The notes below the pieces were generated by a model. The model did no database searches. It was not told the DNA's origin and was given only the letters and a program-made list of their open reading frames with translations. The translations under genes and the position numbers were made by a program. From positions 6,918,350 through 6,982,349 of the forward strand of contig OY811972.1 of the NCBI GenBank assembly GCA_963681505.1: a stretch of 64,000 nucleotides of DNA. Reading direction: 5' to 3'. Below, piece by piece: positions 34,124 to 46,314 of this stretch; position 1 is the stretch's first letter, and the number at the start of each line of letters is the position of its first letter. The stretch comes from Eunapius fragilis (taxonomy: Eukaryota; Porifera; Demospongiae; Spongillida; Spongillidae).

Positions 34124-35750
34124 TGGTGCTGTCCGCTTCAGACCCGGTACAAAGAGTGGGGGGCCGCGCCCTTTGTTTGGCACATACCACAGGGAAAAAA
34201 ATAGTGTTCCGGACCTTGGGTTTTACACCTATTGACCTTGGGATCTGTTCCATCAAACGTATTCAAAGTGCCCAAGACAACAGTGAATACATTTGATGGA
34301 ACAGTTCCCAAGGTCGATAGGATAAACCCAAGGTCCGGAACACGATTTTTTTTCCTGTGAACATTATCGTTAATAATAGGTTACAATTTTGGCCGAGGAG
34401 GGTGCTCAAGCACCCGGAGCACCCTCTCTGAATACGCCACTACCTTAGCGTAGTCACGCGCTGAGGTCTACCTACACATCGCACTTGATGCCAAAAGAAT
34501 AGAACCACAGATGAAGTTTACGCAACCTATTTCATCATCGCGAGTTAGTAACTATGTAGTGCGATCACAGCAATATCAGCTCAGAGAGATTGATGCAGGA
34601 AACCAGCTCAGCTAAGCGAACTAATATTGATTTGTAGCTGGAGCTGTCCTCCGTCGTGATTTGTGATTCGAGATTAATTATAGAATTACTGCTCCAATCG
34701 GTTAAATTGTTTATGCATCTGTTCTCGTTCCCATGTATTGAATAAGCATTGGACGTTATGTTATATTTCTTGTAAATGCGCATCCGGATATTTGTCGTTA
34801 TAAAAAAAGTATATTCGAATAATAATGGACGAATTGTACTTGTTGTCGATGCGGACGAATCACTCTAATAGAGCTCTGTGGTATCGTAGTGCCTTAAGGT
34901 ATCATCTCGGCCTCCGCACGCTCGGCTCTCTTTCCGTGATCGCATTTGCCGTGAAATTTAAGATGTCAATGGTATAAATTTGGGAATACTCTGATTGTCT
35001 AAATAATGCACATGGTTAGGTACTAGGTGTGTACATACATGTAACAGGGCAAATGTATGCTGGTTGGTACGAATTAGGGCGAGCTTATATGCTCCTCTAC
35101 GTTTCTGGGTCACATCGTAGCTGACTAGCTGCACACGCTGCTGATTATTTTTGTGTATGTGTGTGTATTCGTGTAGGAACGTACACAGCATTGGGGGCCC
35201 CTGCTGTATCCAAGAGTGGGGAGGGGGAGCCACGAATTTGCGTGTGTATAAATTTGTGTGCATGATTTTACAAATGTGTTGATACATGTACGCTTAAAAT
35301 GAGGTAAAATCTGATCAAACCTTTTATTGTCCAGTGCACTTCTATGAATATGCCTAAATTGAGTTGATACTTTTCCGTTTAATGGAGCGGGCACTGTAAT
35401 GTGTTTATGCAATCTTGTATGTTGAAGGTGTGAGTCATTCAATGCAATTATCAGAGCACAGAATATTTACAGCAGCTGACTTTCATCATTTTTCTGTGCA
35501 GCAGCATAAGATGCATATTTGATGTAGTTGATGATCGTAATATGTGCAGCAGCATAAGTGTTACCTGAATGTAATCAATGTGGAAAAACAGGTCACATTG
35601 CCCGAGTTTGTAACAGTAATAAGCAACCAAGGAGGGGTAGAAGGGATGTAGAACATGTGAAGAAGGTCCTCAAAGTGGTTTGCAGTGATGAAGAGATTGA
35701 AATTGGGGATACCCGAACAAAGTATACATTTGCGAATTAAATTTTTTGTT
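34124..35750. repeat. Repeat X, copy 2, main part
   Basis: Matches in inverted orientation 59790-61510 over about 1.5 kb, including TGCGATCACAGCAATATCAG, the GT-rich stretch at 35150 and the CCHC segment at 35561. These two copies form an inverted pair about 24 kb apart. Confidence 0.85.
34188..34359. repeat. Hairpin MITE inside X
   Basis: Inverted arms of about 75 bp: CAGGGAAAAAAATAGTGTTC, GGACCTTGGGTT and GTTCCATCAAA on the left are complemented on the right. Absent from X copy 1, present in copies 2 and 3. Confidence 0.8.
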
Positions 35751-36215
35751 GTACCAATTATGTAATGTACATAAATGGTGTTTGTGTGCATTTCGAACAG
35801 GATACGGGAGCAGCAATGACTCTCATTAGTAACAAAACGATTGATGAATTGTGAACGGAGGAAAACAAACCCAAGCTTAGGAGTACTTCAACTAGGCTGT
35901 GTACTGATACTGGGGAATCTTTGAAAGTGTTGGGGATTGCTGTTGTGGATGTTGTGTACAGGGATCAGCAGGCAAAGCTGAAATTGGTTGTAATAGATCA
36001 GGATAGTCCCAGCTTGTTGGGTCGAGATTGGCTCAAAGCCATTAAATTAGATGTGATTTTTATTAACAAGGTGTTGACAACATACAGCAATTGCTAACAA
36101 ACTATTCATATCTCAATTGCTAACAAACTATTCATCTCTGTTCAAAGAAGGATTGGGTTTGTTTAAGGGTGTTGTTGCAAAATTGTTACTTGACCCCAAT
36201 GCTGAGTAACAACCC
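35555..36215 (+). mobile_element. LTR-retrotransposon gag-protease fossil
   Basis: Ty3/gypsy-like. A CCHC zinc knuckle (CNQCGKTGHIARVC), a protease-like segment with a DTGA motif and LLGRDWL, and a short stretch before reverse transcriptase can be seen. It is broken and most of pol is missing. The same CCHC segment ends X copy 3 on the minus strand, so X may be the 5' part of this old element. Confidence 0.7.
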
Positions 36216-37320
36216 AAATTCTTTAATTAAGACAGCAGAGAAAAGCACAATTAAAAGCCATCATAAGATGTCCGCAGAGGATGTGCAAGCCAGACTTCTT
36301 GCTCAATATTGAAAGATGGACATTTTTTTGTTACATATATATCAGAAGTCCCTGTTGTTGGCCAGATTGGAGTGGTATATCCAACGCAAGTACCTTTCTG
36401 AACACGAAAATCAAAGGATGGAGTTCAGAGTGAAACACATCCTAAAGAGGTCAGCCTGGATAAAAGAGAGATTTGATGAAGTGAATACAAGTCAGATTAT
36501 CAAGTGTGTGCTTTCTAAAGTCTTTCTTCAACTAGATACAAAGCACAATAGCAGACAGTTTTGATGCATCATACATTATCAATGCTTCGGATAATAATGT
36601 ATGCTAAGAATGATTGTAGTAAAATTAGGGAATGCCTTAATTCATAAATAGCACTCACAAAAACAAAGACAGAAAGCAGTCTTAGCATGAAAGGAACCTT
36701 TTCAGTCGGACAAGTATGGGAGCTCAGCAGCTCTCCTTTATCTCGGTCGTTCTGCATAATACTGGTCAAGTGACACAAATTGTAACCGTTAATGCGCATG
36801 CGCGATATAAATAGTGTATAATAAATCAGCAGGACGCAGTATTGCACCAAATGCAAACCACCAGTCCTACATGTAGAAGCTTGCTTTGTCACAAAAACTA
36901 TGTTAAAGTGTAAGGCTACATACAAGCATCAAGTAAAATGCTTTCTATTTCTGGCAATGATGCATTTAATAAAGTGCCGTTTTTTGGGTAATCCTTCTGA
37001 CCGATTAATTAACTTCAGAGGAATGCAGGTCTTCAACCCTAAACTTGTCGTGAGAGAAAAAAGATGCATACCTTCATCCAACTGATTTATAAACACATAG
37101 CAACGAACAAAATGATTCAAGTTTCATCCGACACATTTTAGTTCTAGCAAATTCCAAAAAATGGGCTACAAAAGTACCCGTTTCTCATGGAACGGGTGTT
37201 AAAATAATGTTATGATTTTTACATGTTATAATTTCCCTAAAACGTTTTATTCTAAATCATGTTAAAGTACCAGTACATGCTGACCACTACATTGTAAATG
37301 GAGCAGATCATTTCATACCA
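36216..37320. other. Non-coding stretch
   Basis: Short frames only. A small inverted word pair (ATACATTATC/GATAATAATGTAT) lies at 36571-36603. No gene supported. Confidence 0.4.
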
Positions 37321-37322
37321 AC

Positions 37323-37425
37323 CTTATCGGCCTGATTGACATGCATCAGCTCCTGCTTCAATGAGTTTCTTTACCACTTTAAGGTGTCCTTTGGAACTTG
37401 CTATCCACAATGGACTCCAACCGTT
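37323..37425 (-). CDS. Ankyrin-repeat exon (probably decayed duplicate)
   Basis: Minus strand, with acceptor TATTAG and donor GTTGGT. Encodes NGWSPLWIASSKGHLKVVKK and LIEAGAD, one ankyrin unit. Relative to the sister exon at 39029 it carries four extra bases near its end, shifting frame. Flanking intron words (AATGGAGCAGAT, TTTCATACCAACC) are shared with the sister copy. Confidence 0.65.
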
Positions 37426-37429
37426 CTAA

Positions 37430-37860
37430 TACAAGAGTGATCAATGTAAATTAACATATTAATACCAGTCCTTTGTGTTTTACAAGTAATCGTTGTGCAA
37501 GTACATGTACGCACACTTCAATTTAAGTCCAAACAACAAATGATTGTGCATGCTACAGTTCATAATGTGTGCAGATAGTGGATCGTCTCCTCTGTTGACT
37601 GACCTGGTTAGTCAGCTGAAGTAAATTTGCCAAACTATGTCTGGCTGACACAACTAAATGTATAAATTCATAACACTGTCTTTGTAAATTGCTGTGGATG
37701 AACAAAACCATTGTGTTGTTAAGTGATCTAAGTAGATTAGGAAGCTCTTACCATTGATACTACGTAATGCACTAAAAGATCTTACTTGCATGTGGCATTT
37801 GTGGCTGGCATACACTATCAAAGAAACACTTTTGGCATAAATGGAAGCCTTTTGGATTAT
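37430..37860. other. Intron-like stretch between ankyrin exons
   Basis: No coding seen. Confidence 0.4.
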
Positions 37861-37867
37861 TGGTAGT

Positions 37868-38220
37868 TGGTGTTCCGGTTCGAACCATTCGAACCGAACA
37901 TCGAACCGAACCGGCTGCAATACCTCGAAAGGTTCGCCATCGCCAGTTATAGATTGTTGTTCCTGTTAATAAGCTAATTGATTCTAGCGGTCGCGCGCGC
38001 GTCCGTATATAATTCGGTTCTGCTTTTGTACTATAAACGCGGACGCACTAATGTGTACATGTTATTAGGTTGCGAATCATGAAGTTATTGGTGATAGTTT
38101 ATATACACAATGAATATTTAATGAGCAGTTCGAAAGGTTCGAAATTCGTTCGAACCGAACATTGAACCGTGTCGAACCTCGAACCATTCGATACCGGTTT
38201 GAGCCGAACCGGAACACTAG
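37868..38220. mobile_element. hAT-type MITE rich in TCGAACCG
   Basis: Ends GGTGTTCCGGTTCGAACC and the complement of CTAGTGTTCCGG, with TGGTAGT duplicated outside (37861-37867 and 38221-38227). Internal arrays of TTCGAACCGAAC in both orientations. No ORF. Confidence 0.75.
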
Positions 38221-38227
38221 TGGTAGT

Positions 38228-39028
38228 GCATCAAAAATTAGAACTCAAGATTACATGTGTGTGTGACACATAACTGTGGTAAATTGCTGGAACTAGAAAG
38301 AGTCAGGGACATGTGCCTAGTACATGTATCATTCGCTTTTCAAAGTGCTCAGGCACACTGCATATCCCGAAGGGAAGTGAATGAAAATAATACCTTCCTA
38401 ATGGGGTGATAAATGTAGTTAGAAGTTTGGATTTTCTGCTAGTGGTATTTGCCCGAACCCAAAAGCACAGAATGAAACAGTTTTGGTTAAAATAAAAAGA
38501 TGCACATTTAATGCAAGGGGATAGACAAGTTTTTAGGGTGAGGGGGCTAAGTTAGTAATTCTTATTAATTTTAACTACATGTATTTGTGGTTACTTTTGC
38601 GTGCGCTGGGTTTTGTTTGTGAATACGATGTCGTCTGAACAGCAAAACATTTCTCCAGACAATTACTACATATTTATTTCCAGGCATTAGATACAGCTTA
38701 AATGATAACTGATAGGTTCAATCAGTGTGGTCTCCCCCTAACCCTATTTTAGTCAAGGTAAAAGCTGATCTTAAAGTATGCTGGAAAGCAAGATTGAAAA
38801 AAATATGTACATCTGATGTAAATAGGAAACTTTACTTCTAATTAATATTGTAAACCTGCTTTTAAGATTGTGTCAACAGTCAATGGACGATCAATGAATA
38901 TCTATACCACATGATATTGACAACCCGCATGCATACGTTGTACATTGCACATAACATTATATCATGTCTAAGGTGAACTAGGCAAGGATATGCAGACCAC
39001 TAAATGGAGCAGATTATTTCATACCAAC
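38228..39028. other. Intron-like stretch
   Basis: AT-rich, no coding seen; probably intron of the ankyrin gene. Confidence 0.4.
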
Positions 39029-39127
39029 CTTATCAGCCTGATGGACATCAGCTCCCGCTTCAATGAATTTCTTTAATTCATCAAGGTGTCCGGTCAAACT
39101 TGCTATCCACAATGGACTCTGACCATC
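39029..39127 (-). CDS. Ankyrin-repeat exon
   Basis: A 99-bp minus-strand exon, exactly 33 codons, with CTATTAG acceptor and GTTGGT donor. It reads DGQSPLWIASLTGHLDELKK then FIEAGADVHQADK, a full ankyrin unit (D-G-x-S-P-L-W-I-A-S-x-x-G-H-L). One repeat per phase-0 exon lets repeats be added without frame loss. The rest of the host gene was not found; a Ty3/gypsy fossil lies just upstream in its intron. Confidence 0.8.
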
Positions 39128-39316
39128 CTAATAGAAGTGATGTATTTGTACCTACAGTAATTACTGCAAGATGTCCACTGTGTGTATATGATAAACACAA
39201 TGCATTCATACATGTATACATATGCATAATGGAAATGGTTGATGTTACTCTATAGTTATTTTTCTTTCTCACAAATCACATATGAACTACTACATGTATG
39301 CTGATTATTAAGATAT

Positions 39317-42087
39317 TGCGACGAATGTCATCACCAAGAATGTCAATTTAATTTGTTTACGCATGCACTGTTTGAGGTATTAATTGTGTGTAATACTTCA
39401 GATTAGTCAGTTAGATCTGAGTATTGACATTATATGCGTGCATTCCATCACATATGGTGGCAGCTGTGCCGGTAATTTTAATGCCAGGAAGTCTAGCTCA
39501 AGTACCCTGGCCTAGCCATGTTTTCATGTCAAAAACGCACTCAGGTCTTTGCTATAAGGAGGACAACACAAAGGAGAAAATGAAGATGCAGTAGTTAATG
39601 CAAATGCTGGTAGAGGACCGGGAAGTGGAAATAGCAGAAGAGAGATAACGTTGCGAAAAAGAGTTTGATGCAGAGAGGTGAAGAAGAGACGAAGAAAAAG
39701 AAGCGAGGGAATGAGAAATCCAGAAGAGACTGGATCAGATGCAGGCTTACATGGACAACCTTGTGAAACTGGTGGGGGGAACGGCAGTACAACACAGTTG
39801 AGGTGCTGAGATTACTATGAAGCTAGTTCCGTTGAACGAAAGGATGAAGTAGAGGCATACTTAGTCACGTTCGAAAGGATAATGGCAGCCCACAACATTT
39901 CATAGGACAGGTGGCCGTACTATTTGACTTCCCAGTTAATTGCTCTTCGCTGCTGTTTCTCCTTCAGATAGTGGAAATTAAAGCGGCAATTCTCATCTGG
40001 TATGGGATTAACGGGGAAGAATACAGGAGACGATTTCGATTGGCAAGGCGAAATGATGGGGAAACGAACAGAGCGCTAGTCGTGAGGCTGATGGAGTGGC
40101 AAGCCAAATGGTTGAAAGAATGTCACACTGTTGAGGATGTCATGAACGCTGTGGGTAAAGAGCAGTTCCTCAACACACTGCCAACAGTTAAGAAGTGGTG
40201 GGTACTCGATCGAAAGCCAGAAACTTGTGTGCAGGCAGGCGAGTTGGCGGACGAGTACGAGAAGGCAAGGCGGCCTGAAACGGAGATATTGGCTAGCTAT
40301 ACGCCTAAGCCAAACCTAGTAGGTTCCTGTGAATGTCAGTACTGTGGAAAGTCGGGTCATGCCGAGGACGACTGCTATAAGAGGAAAAGAGAAGAAAGTC
40401 AACGAAGCAGAAGTACTCAGTGTTACCACTGCAAAAAGCAAGGACACATGTCGTGGGAAAGCCCAAGAAAAAGTATGGTGTGCAAGGAACGGATGAACAG
40501 GAGACGTGCAGGTGGCAGACCAATGTACAAGACGGGCAAGGTGGAGGTCACCGATATTATGGTATCCTGACCACTGTGTTCATGTGGTTGTCATGCATAA
40601 TTAAGGTGTCAAATACTGGTGCAAGAATGCAAGCACAGGCAAGCACATGCAAGCTTAGCTTTGATGGACCAATGGGATTTGTCTGACAGGAGTCGTGGAC
40701 AAATCCCATTGGTGGACTTTTCAGTTGTTATGTATTTATACCCTTGCACAGTGTATTGATTCGGTTGGTCTGTACTATTATTATAGATTGTGTAGCGTCC
40801 AAAGAGATTGCGAGTTCCCAATTATCCTTCGGGATTGCGAGGCATTGGGTTGTTAGGTTACTACAGATATTCATCTTGACACGGGATGTTCAAGAATACA
40901 ATGGTTCGTCGTAATTTGGTTGCCATGGAGAAGGTCATTGTTGGGAAGGTCGTGACAATCACCTGGGCATCTGGAGACACCAAACTTCATCCCCTTGCTT
41001 TAGTGGAGGTAGAACTGGATGGAGCGCATATTCCGGTGGAAGTGGCTTTATCAGAGGAACTACCTGTGACTGTTTTGTTGGGAACAGGTGTTCCCGAGTT
41101 AACGCATTTGATAAGTGGAAAAGGATCAAGCACCAACTTAGTCAGTCAAGAGCAAGTGATGGTGGTGATGACAAGAGCCAAAGCCAAGCAGCAGCTGGAG
41201 AAAAAGCTGATTAGAAAGAGCTTTTGTTTGGTGCACAACCTAATACACTTGTTCGTGTATATGAATCTACTGCATGTGATAATGTTGTTCTACGAACTCT
41301 AGGTCAGAGAGTGAAGCTGATCAAGCGGAACGACAGCCTCCTATGAAGAATTCAAAGCTGACTAAGGATCAAAGACGAGAGATCAGGAAGAAGGCTCAGG
41401 AGACTAAAAAGTCACGGGAGGGAGGCAGTTCTGAGTATCCAGACATTACGATCGAGGACTTGAAGGAACTGCAAGCTGAAGACCCAACCCTAGCGGAAGT
41501 AATAAGGGCAGCTGATTGGTCAGTGAATGACAGAAAGGAAACGGTATTAGCGGTAGTAGAATACTTTAGGAGGGAGGGGCTCATGTACCGAAGGTGGACA
41601 TCAAGGGGGCGGAGATCAACATTTCAAGTGGAACAGTTGGTGTTACCGAAGCGCTGTCGAGGTACAGTACTGAAACTTGCACAAGAAATTCCCTTAGGTG
41701 GTCATTTGGGGAGGAAGAAGACAGGTCATCGTTTATTGAGACGATTGTATTGGCTGACGTTATTTCAGGACGTGGCAGAGTTTTGCCGAGTGTGCCCAAC
41801 ATGCCAGAGATCGGCACAAGGGACGATCAAACCTGCTCCATTAGTGCCGTTACCAACAATACAAGGTTGTTTACAGAGCTGGGGATCACAGCAAGAATGC
41901 AGATGCATTGTAAGATAGTTTGCTGCAACAGGAGGATGATACATGTATGTGACGAATGTCATTACCAAAAACAATTTAATTTGTACATGCACACGCATGC
42001 ACAGTTTGAGGTATAAATTGTGTGTAATACTTCAAAATTAGTCAGTTAGATCTGATTACTGACATTATATATGTGCATTCCGTCACA
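39317..42087 (+). mobile_element. Ty3/gypsy fossil with both LTRs
   Basis: Short LTRs at 39317-39452 and 41948-42087 (136 and 140 bp), clearly alike but visibly diverged, with GATAT duplicated outside (39312-39316 and 42088-42092). Parts: gag with coiled coil and two CCHC knuckles (about 39590-40560), a protease-region remnant (about 40890-41300) and an integrase zinc-binding region (about 41345-41900). Reverse transcriptase and most of integrase are missing. It is broken, with several breaks. LTR divergence suggests an old insertion. A solo-LTR-like element is nested at 40558-40865. Confidence 0.85.
40558..40865 (-). mobile_element. Solo-LTR-like element, copy 1 (nested)
   Basis: 308 bp, read on minus as TGTAGTAACC to GGATACCATA, flanked by GATAT on both sides (40553-40557 and 40866-40870). 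It matches 51654-51968 in the opposite orientation and lies inside the Ty3/gypsy fossil. Confidence 0.8.
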
Positions 42088-42092
42088 GATAT

Positions 42093-42385
42093 CACAAGTA
42101 CATTTAATTCATTTTAAAAAATACAGAAATGATATGAAAATCATTTCTGTTTACACTATTATGCTTTCTACCTCTTATCATTTATCTTTCATTACTAATT
42201 TTCATGTTGCCAATTCATGATGATCCAATGCATTCATTTTTAGCTCTTCGTTTGTGTGTACAAAAGGTTTTTGCATAAATCATTTGAGCAATCACAAAGG
42301 ATGAATGATCAATCAAGGTGATTTCCCATATTGAATCGTATGAAAATTCTGACATTATCATTTACACATGTGCAAGTGGAAGTGA
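42093..42385. other. Non-coding stretch
   Basis: AT-rich, no gene seen. Confidence 0.4.
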
Positions 42386-42389
42386 TTTC

Positions 42390-43230
42390 TTCGTTATATT
42401 ATCCTATCAGAAACTACGATAGTAGTTCCTATGTAGAAATTGACCCGGGTCGTGAATATCATTTTTTTAAAAGCGCCCCGCGTATAACTCGCGTACCGAG
42501 AAACGGATAGTGTTGCTCTTTGTTGCTATCGAACCAGAAGGCAAAGACGGTCATTTTAATGTTTTATTCCAGTGTTCGAACTGTTTGCTTTAAGAGAACA
42601 AAAAAGTTCGTGTTTTACCTCGTTCCCAGGCCAAATCTTCTCCGTCGTCGTCGTCGTCTTCTTCTTCTCGGGTGAGTATAACTCCGGATAGGAATGGTTT
42701 TAAAGAGCGCCAATTATACCAATCGCTTTAGAATCTCCTGGAAGGACATCTTCAAGTATCATATATATGAATAAAGCTTAAAACTTACATACGTAATCAT
42801 TACGTAATGCGTAGTGTTAAATAGAAGCATTCCCATGGCGACATTTACGTGAATTGTGCAAACAAACAAAGAGGAGAGCAGACGACGTGTTAGAATTCTC
42901 CCGCATTCCTTACAGTGATCCCAAACAAAAGCGGGCGTCTGCTCGTGACGGTTATTGAAGCGGAGGGGGGGTGGGGGGTGGGGGGGAGGGTGGGGGCACT
43001 TGCCAGTATTCATAATCGATAAAAAATGATAATAAAAAAATAGAGGGAACAAGTAAAGAAAAACATTCTCTAACGAGAAAGTTGGTGAGATATAGGAATT
43101 GGAGGCAATGGTGGTGTTAAAAGGAAGGGAACAAGGTTTTGAGAAAAGGGTAAATGAGACAAAAATCCTATATTGAGCACGTGTAAATGTAACAGAACCA
43201 AAAGAAGTGCTAAATATAGGATAGTGGCTG
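42390..43230. mobile_element. Composite foldback element, copy F1
   Basis: A leading part of about 380 bp (CGTTCCCAGGCCAAATC, CTTTAGAATCTCCTGG) followed by a left hairpin arm (AAACATTCTCTAACGAGAAA, GGTGTTAAAAGGAAGGGAAC). The right arm is mostly lost. A G-rich tract lies between at 42960-43000. Confidence 0.7.
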
Positions 43231-43335
43231 CTCATAGTTCTCTGTCGCAACTGTTTCAGTTTGGTATCAATATGAACACAATGATTTTATGTGCTGGCAA
43301 CAACATACATCATATACTATGCTATACTATGCAAT

Positions 43336-43530
43336 ACCTTTCCGCGCCAAAGTAAGGATTCCTAGATCATGCTGCGCAAGCCTATGATTGCTTTGTGCAA
43401 ATCCCTGCTTCGCGCAGAAATGTGCGTAATTCTGGAATACAGTGCGCAATCCTTGGATTGCGCGCCAAAGTAAGGATTCCTAGATTGCGCAGCGCAATCC
43501 TAGGATTGCGCAAATTCCTGCATTGCGCGG
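43336..43530. repeat. GCGCAATCCTAGGATTGCGC palindrome cluster
   Basis: Four or five variants of a 20-bp palindrome separated by CCAAAGTAAGGATTCCTAGA-type spacers. No coding. Confidence 0.75.
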
Positions 43531-43539
43531 AACAGATAT

Positions 43540-44270
43540 ATGTATGTGTAAATGTTTCGTAGTGCAAGGGTTGAAGTACCAGTCAGGTTCAATCAATTTC
43601 AAGCCCAGACTTTTTTCGCCCAAAAAGAGTACGGTTTTTTTAAAAACCTGCAGTAACTAAACACAGTCTTTTTCCAGGTTCTGTCTCCTGCAAATACAAC
43701 ATCTTGTCAATTTCCTCTACAGCTTCTCACAGCCTTATAAGTAGCAAGTTATCTCTGTTATGCAGTACTATATATACATGTGTAAGTTTACCTGGTAGTA
43801 TGCACTTTGCTTGTGTTGAATTGTTTTATTTTTGGTAGATGTGGCAGCAGGTTAAGTGAGCTTTATAGCAGTTGAACAATTCTTCAACACTGTCCCATGA
43901 AGATTTTTAATGATGCAAAGTGAATTTGTCACTCGGGCTGTGGAAAAAAAGTTTGTTGAACTTGAAGTCATGCATGGGGCACACTCATAACCCTTCAGAG
44001 GTTTCCAAAAAGGTACATGTTTCTTTGACTCTTGTCATCCATAATTGAACCACAGCCAGCTCCTCATAATGAATCAAAAACTCGGCCTGTATACATTATC
44101 AGACAGCTGTGCAGTTCTTACAGAGCGGTTGTTTCTTAACAACAATGCGTCGCCCACTCAGGTCATAGCTACATCCTGTGAACAAGGTACAACTGTACAA
44201 CAATCATGTTCATGAAGAATACTCCATGTATTGTATCTACCACTAGGGTCAACTACACTCCTGATAACAT
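43540..44270. other. Non-coding stretch
   Basis: No gene supported. Confidence 0.35.
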
Positions 44271-44272
44271 AT

Positions 44273-44632
44273 CTAGTGGTGCAACTTTGTGCTATAGCAC
44301 GAGGGTTCAAAGCAATGGCTCCAGCTGATGGGATCACCACTTTTGAACGGGTTTGACTGCCCTTTTTTCATTGCTACGAACCATTCTCTCTGTGGATAGC
44401 ACCAACATACTAACTTGCAACAGTCTCTACGTCCATAAAGAACCATTGAGGAAAGAAATGTACAGCTCACAACAAGAAAGAAAGAAGAAACATGTGCAAG
44501 CTTGTTTTCAAACATAACTATAGGTGGTATGATTTTGTGTAACAACCTTTTTTGTGCACAATAAAATCCGACAAGAAATATAAGTATTAAGCGATTACGA
44601 GCCAGCGCAACCCACGCAGCAATATAATACAA
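44273..44632 (-). CDS. Unrecognised ORF with hydrophobic spans
   Basis: Open frame of about 119 codons containing NRLILIFLVGFYCA and VSSFFLVVSCTFLSSMVLYG, which could be membrane spans, then CCKLVCWCYPQREWFVAMKK. No family recognised and no clear splice partners. Could be chance. Confidence 0.25.
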   Translation of the reverse strand: MYYIAAWVALARNRLILIFLVGFYCAQKRLLHKIIPPIVMFENKLAHVSSFFLVVSCTFLSSMVLYGRRDCCKLVCWCYPQREWFVAMKKGQSNPFKSGDPISWSHCFEPSCYSTKLHH

Positions 44633-44858
44633 CCCGATATCAGCCTTTATACGCCCTCGGTACGATCTGTTTACGGCACGGAGATAACCCGGTAGTTACG
44701 ATGCAGTTACATGCAATCCTGGCACCCGGCGCAACAGTATAGGCATTAATTCGCGGATCGCCATCATTACAGGTATGCCTATAACAACCACGATAACATA
44801 CCGTAACAGGAAAATTACGGTACCCGTAAAGGGCAAAAATTTTTGGTTGTGTACGCGG

Positions 44859-44962
44859 ATACAGGATTTTTCAAAAGGAGGGGTTAGACCCGCGATACGA
44901 AAAGCGGTGGGTGTTCGCTTCAGGCCCGATACGAAAAGCGGAGTGTAATCCAGTATCCGCCT
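44859..44962. mobile_element. Tiny MITE
   Basis: About 104 bp with inverted ends GCGGATACAGGATT and AATCCAGTATCCGC, and two internal CGATACGAAAAGCGG words. It is followed by a hairpin (CCCAGACCCACA ... TGTGGGTCTGGG, 44968-45035). Confidence 0.6.
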
Positions 44963-45039
44963 CTGACCCAGACCCACACTCACAGCTGCGGATGGATTAC
45001 ATCACCGGGTAAGTCAGCTGTGCCTGTGGGTCTGGGTAC

Positions 45040-45465
45040 GAGGCTACATCAGGTGGGGAGGAAGGGGGGGGGGGGGGGGGGGGGGGGGGGCTGTACGCTT
45101 CAGGCCTAACCAATATCAGGCCCTACCAATAAAATAGACCCCGTGGCATGTAACACAGTATATATCCTCTAGCCACATCTCAGGCTGGCGCAAATGATTG
45201 GCCGGTTAGCGTTTTACCCCGACCACTTTTTCACAATATATATAATTGTGGATTTACAATGTAACACTTGGCTACGATACACAGATAGGTTGCCCATTGC
45301 AATAAGCATACATGTATGCTACGAGACTGGAGCACGATTTACAAAACGGTGTTGTGCGATTACAATTGCGTCATGTAATTATTCATAGCCGACCACCTTT
45401 GAAGCTACTGTTTAAAAAAAAAAAAAACGTAATCTACATGTAGTATATACTAACAGTTCCTTGGA
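45040..45465. other. Non-coding stretch with poly-G
   Basis: Poly-G at 45065-45090; nothing else recognised. Confidence 0.4.
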
Positions 45466-45499
45466 GGTGAGGCTGGCACGTGAGCGCGCATATCGGAAG

Positions 45500-46162
45500 T
45501 TTCGTTAGAAACTTCCATATAGGATTTGACCCCGACTATGAATGTCATTAAAAAAACGCGACCCGTCTGTAACAACACTCCTGACGATCGGATCGTGTAG
45601 CTTGTTTTAGCAATCGATCTAGAAGTCAAAAATGAGTAGTTTCGTTTTTGTTTCATGTCGCTGAACCGCGTGGTTGTTGAGAACAAGAGTGTACTGCCCG
45701 TCCTCGTACCCAGTCTCGGAACAAGGGGCGGGTCGTCTTCTCATTCTTCTTCTTCTCCTTCTTGGCAACGCATAACTCAGGACAGGAACATTTCTAAGCG
45801 ATGAAAATTTCACCAATAGCTTCAGAATCGGCTGGAGGACTCGCTTTTATATAATATATGAAAAAAAAAATAAAGAAAACAAGTAAATAAAAACATTCTC
45901 TACGAGAAAGTTGGTGGGATAAAGGATTTGATTATGACATTGGTGGTGTAAAAAGCAAGGAAACAAGGTCTTATCAGAAGGGAAAATGTCATAGTCCTAT
46001 ATTTAGCACACAAACAACACATGCCCTAGAAATGTGCTAAATATAGGACTATGACATTTTCCCTTCTGATAAGACCTTGTTTCCTTGCTTTTTACACCAC
46101 CAATGTCATAATCAAATCCTATATCCCACCAACTTTGTCGTAGAGAATGTTTTTATTTACTT
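45500..46162. mobile_element. Composite foldback element, copy F2
   Basis: Leading part from about 45500 (short palindrome GGAAGTTTCGTTAGAAACTTCC, then ACGATCGGATCGT and CGATCTAGAAGTCAAAA), then a nearly perfect hairpin 45881-46162 with arms of about 130 bp and a loop of about 20 bp. It ends some 150 bp before the receptor start codon. Confidence 0.85.
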
Positions 46163-46314
46163 GTATATATACATGTGGTTGTGGTATTATGATAAGGGAC
46201 GTCGAAGATTACATCTACATTGCACACGCATCTTCTTTGTGCGGATCTCTGGTTACATGTTAATGTTTTTATAACCACGCTAATACGCCCAACTTGTCAA
46301 AACTCTAAAAGCAC

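Noticed and set aside
36316-36564. 82-codon open frame as a host gene
   Set aside because: No family signal, no splice partners, and it follows an LTR fossil; probably chance.
37868-38220. GGTTCGAACC words as a tRNA B box
   Set aside because: They occur as an array in both orientations inside a MITE, with no A box or cloverleaf.
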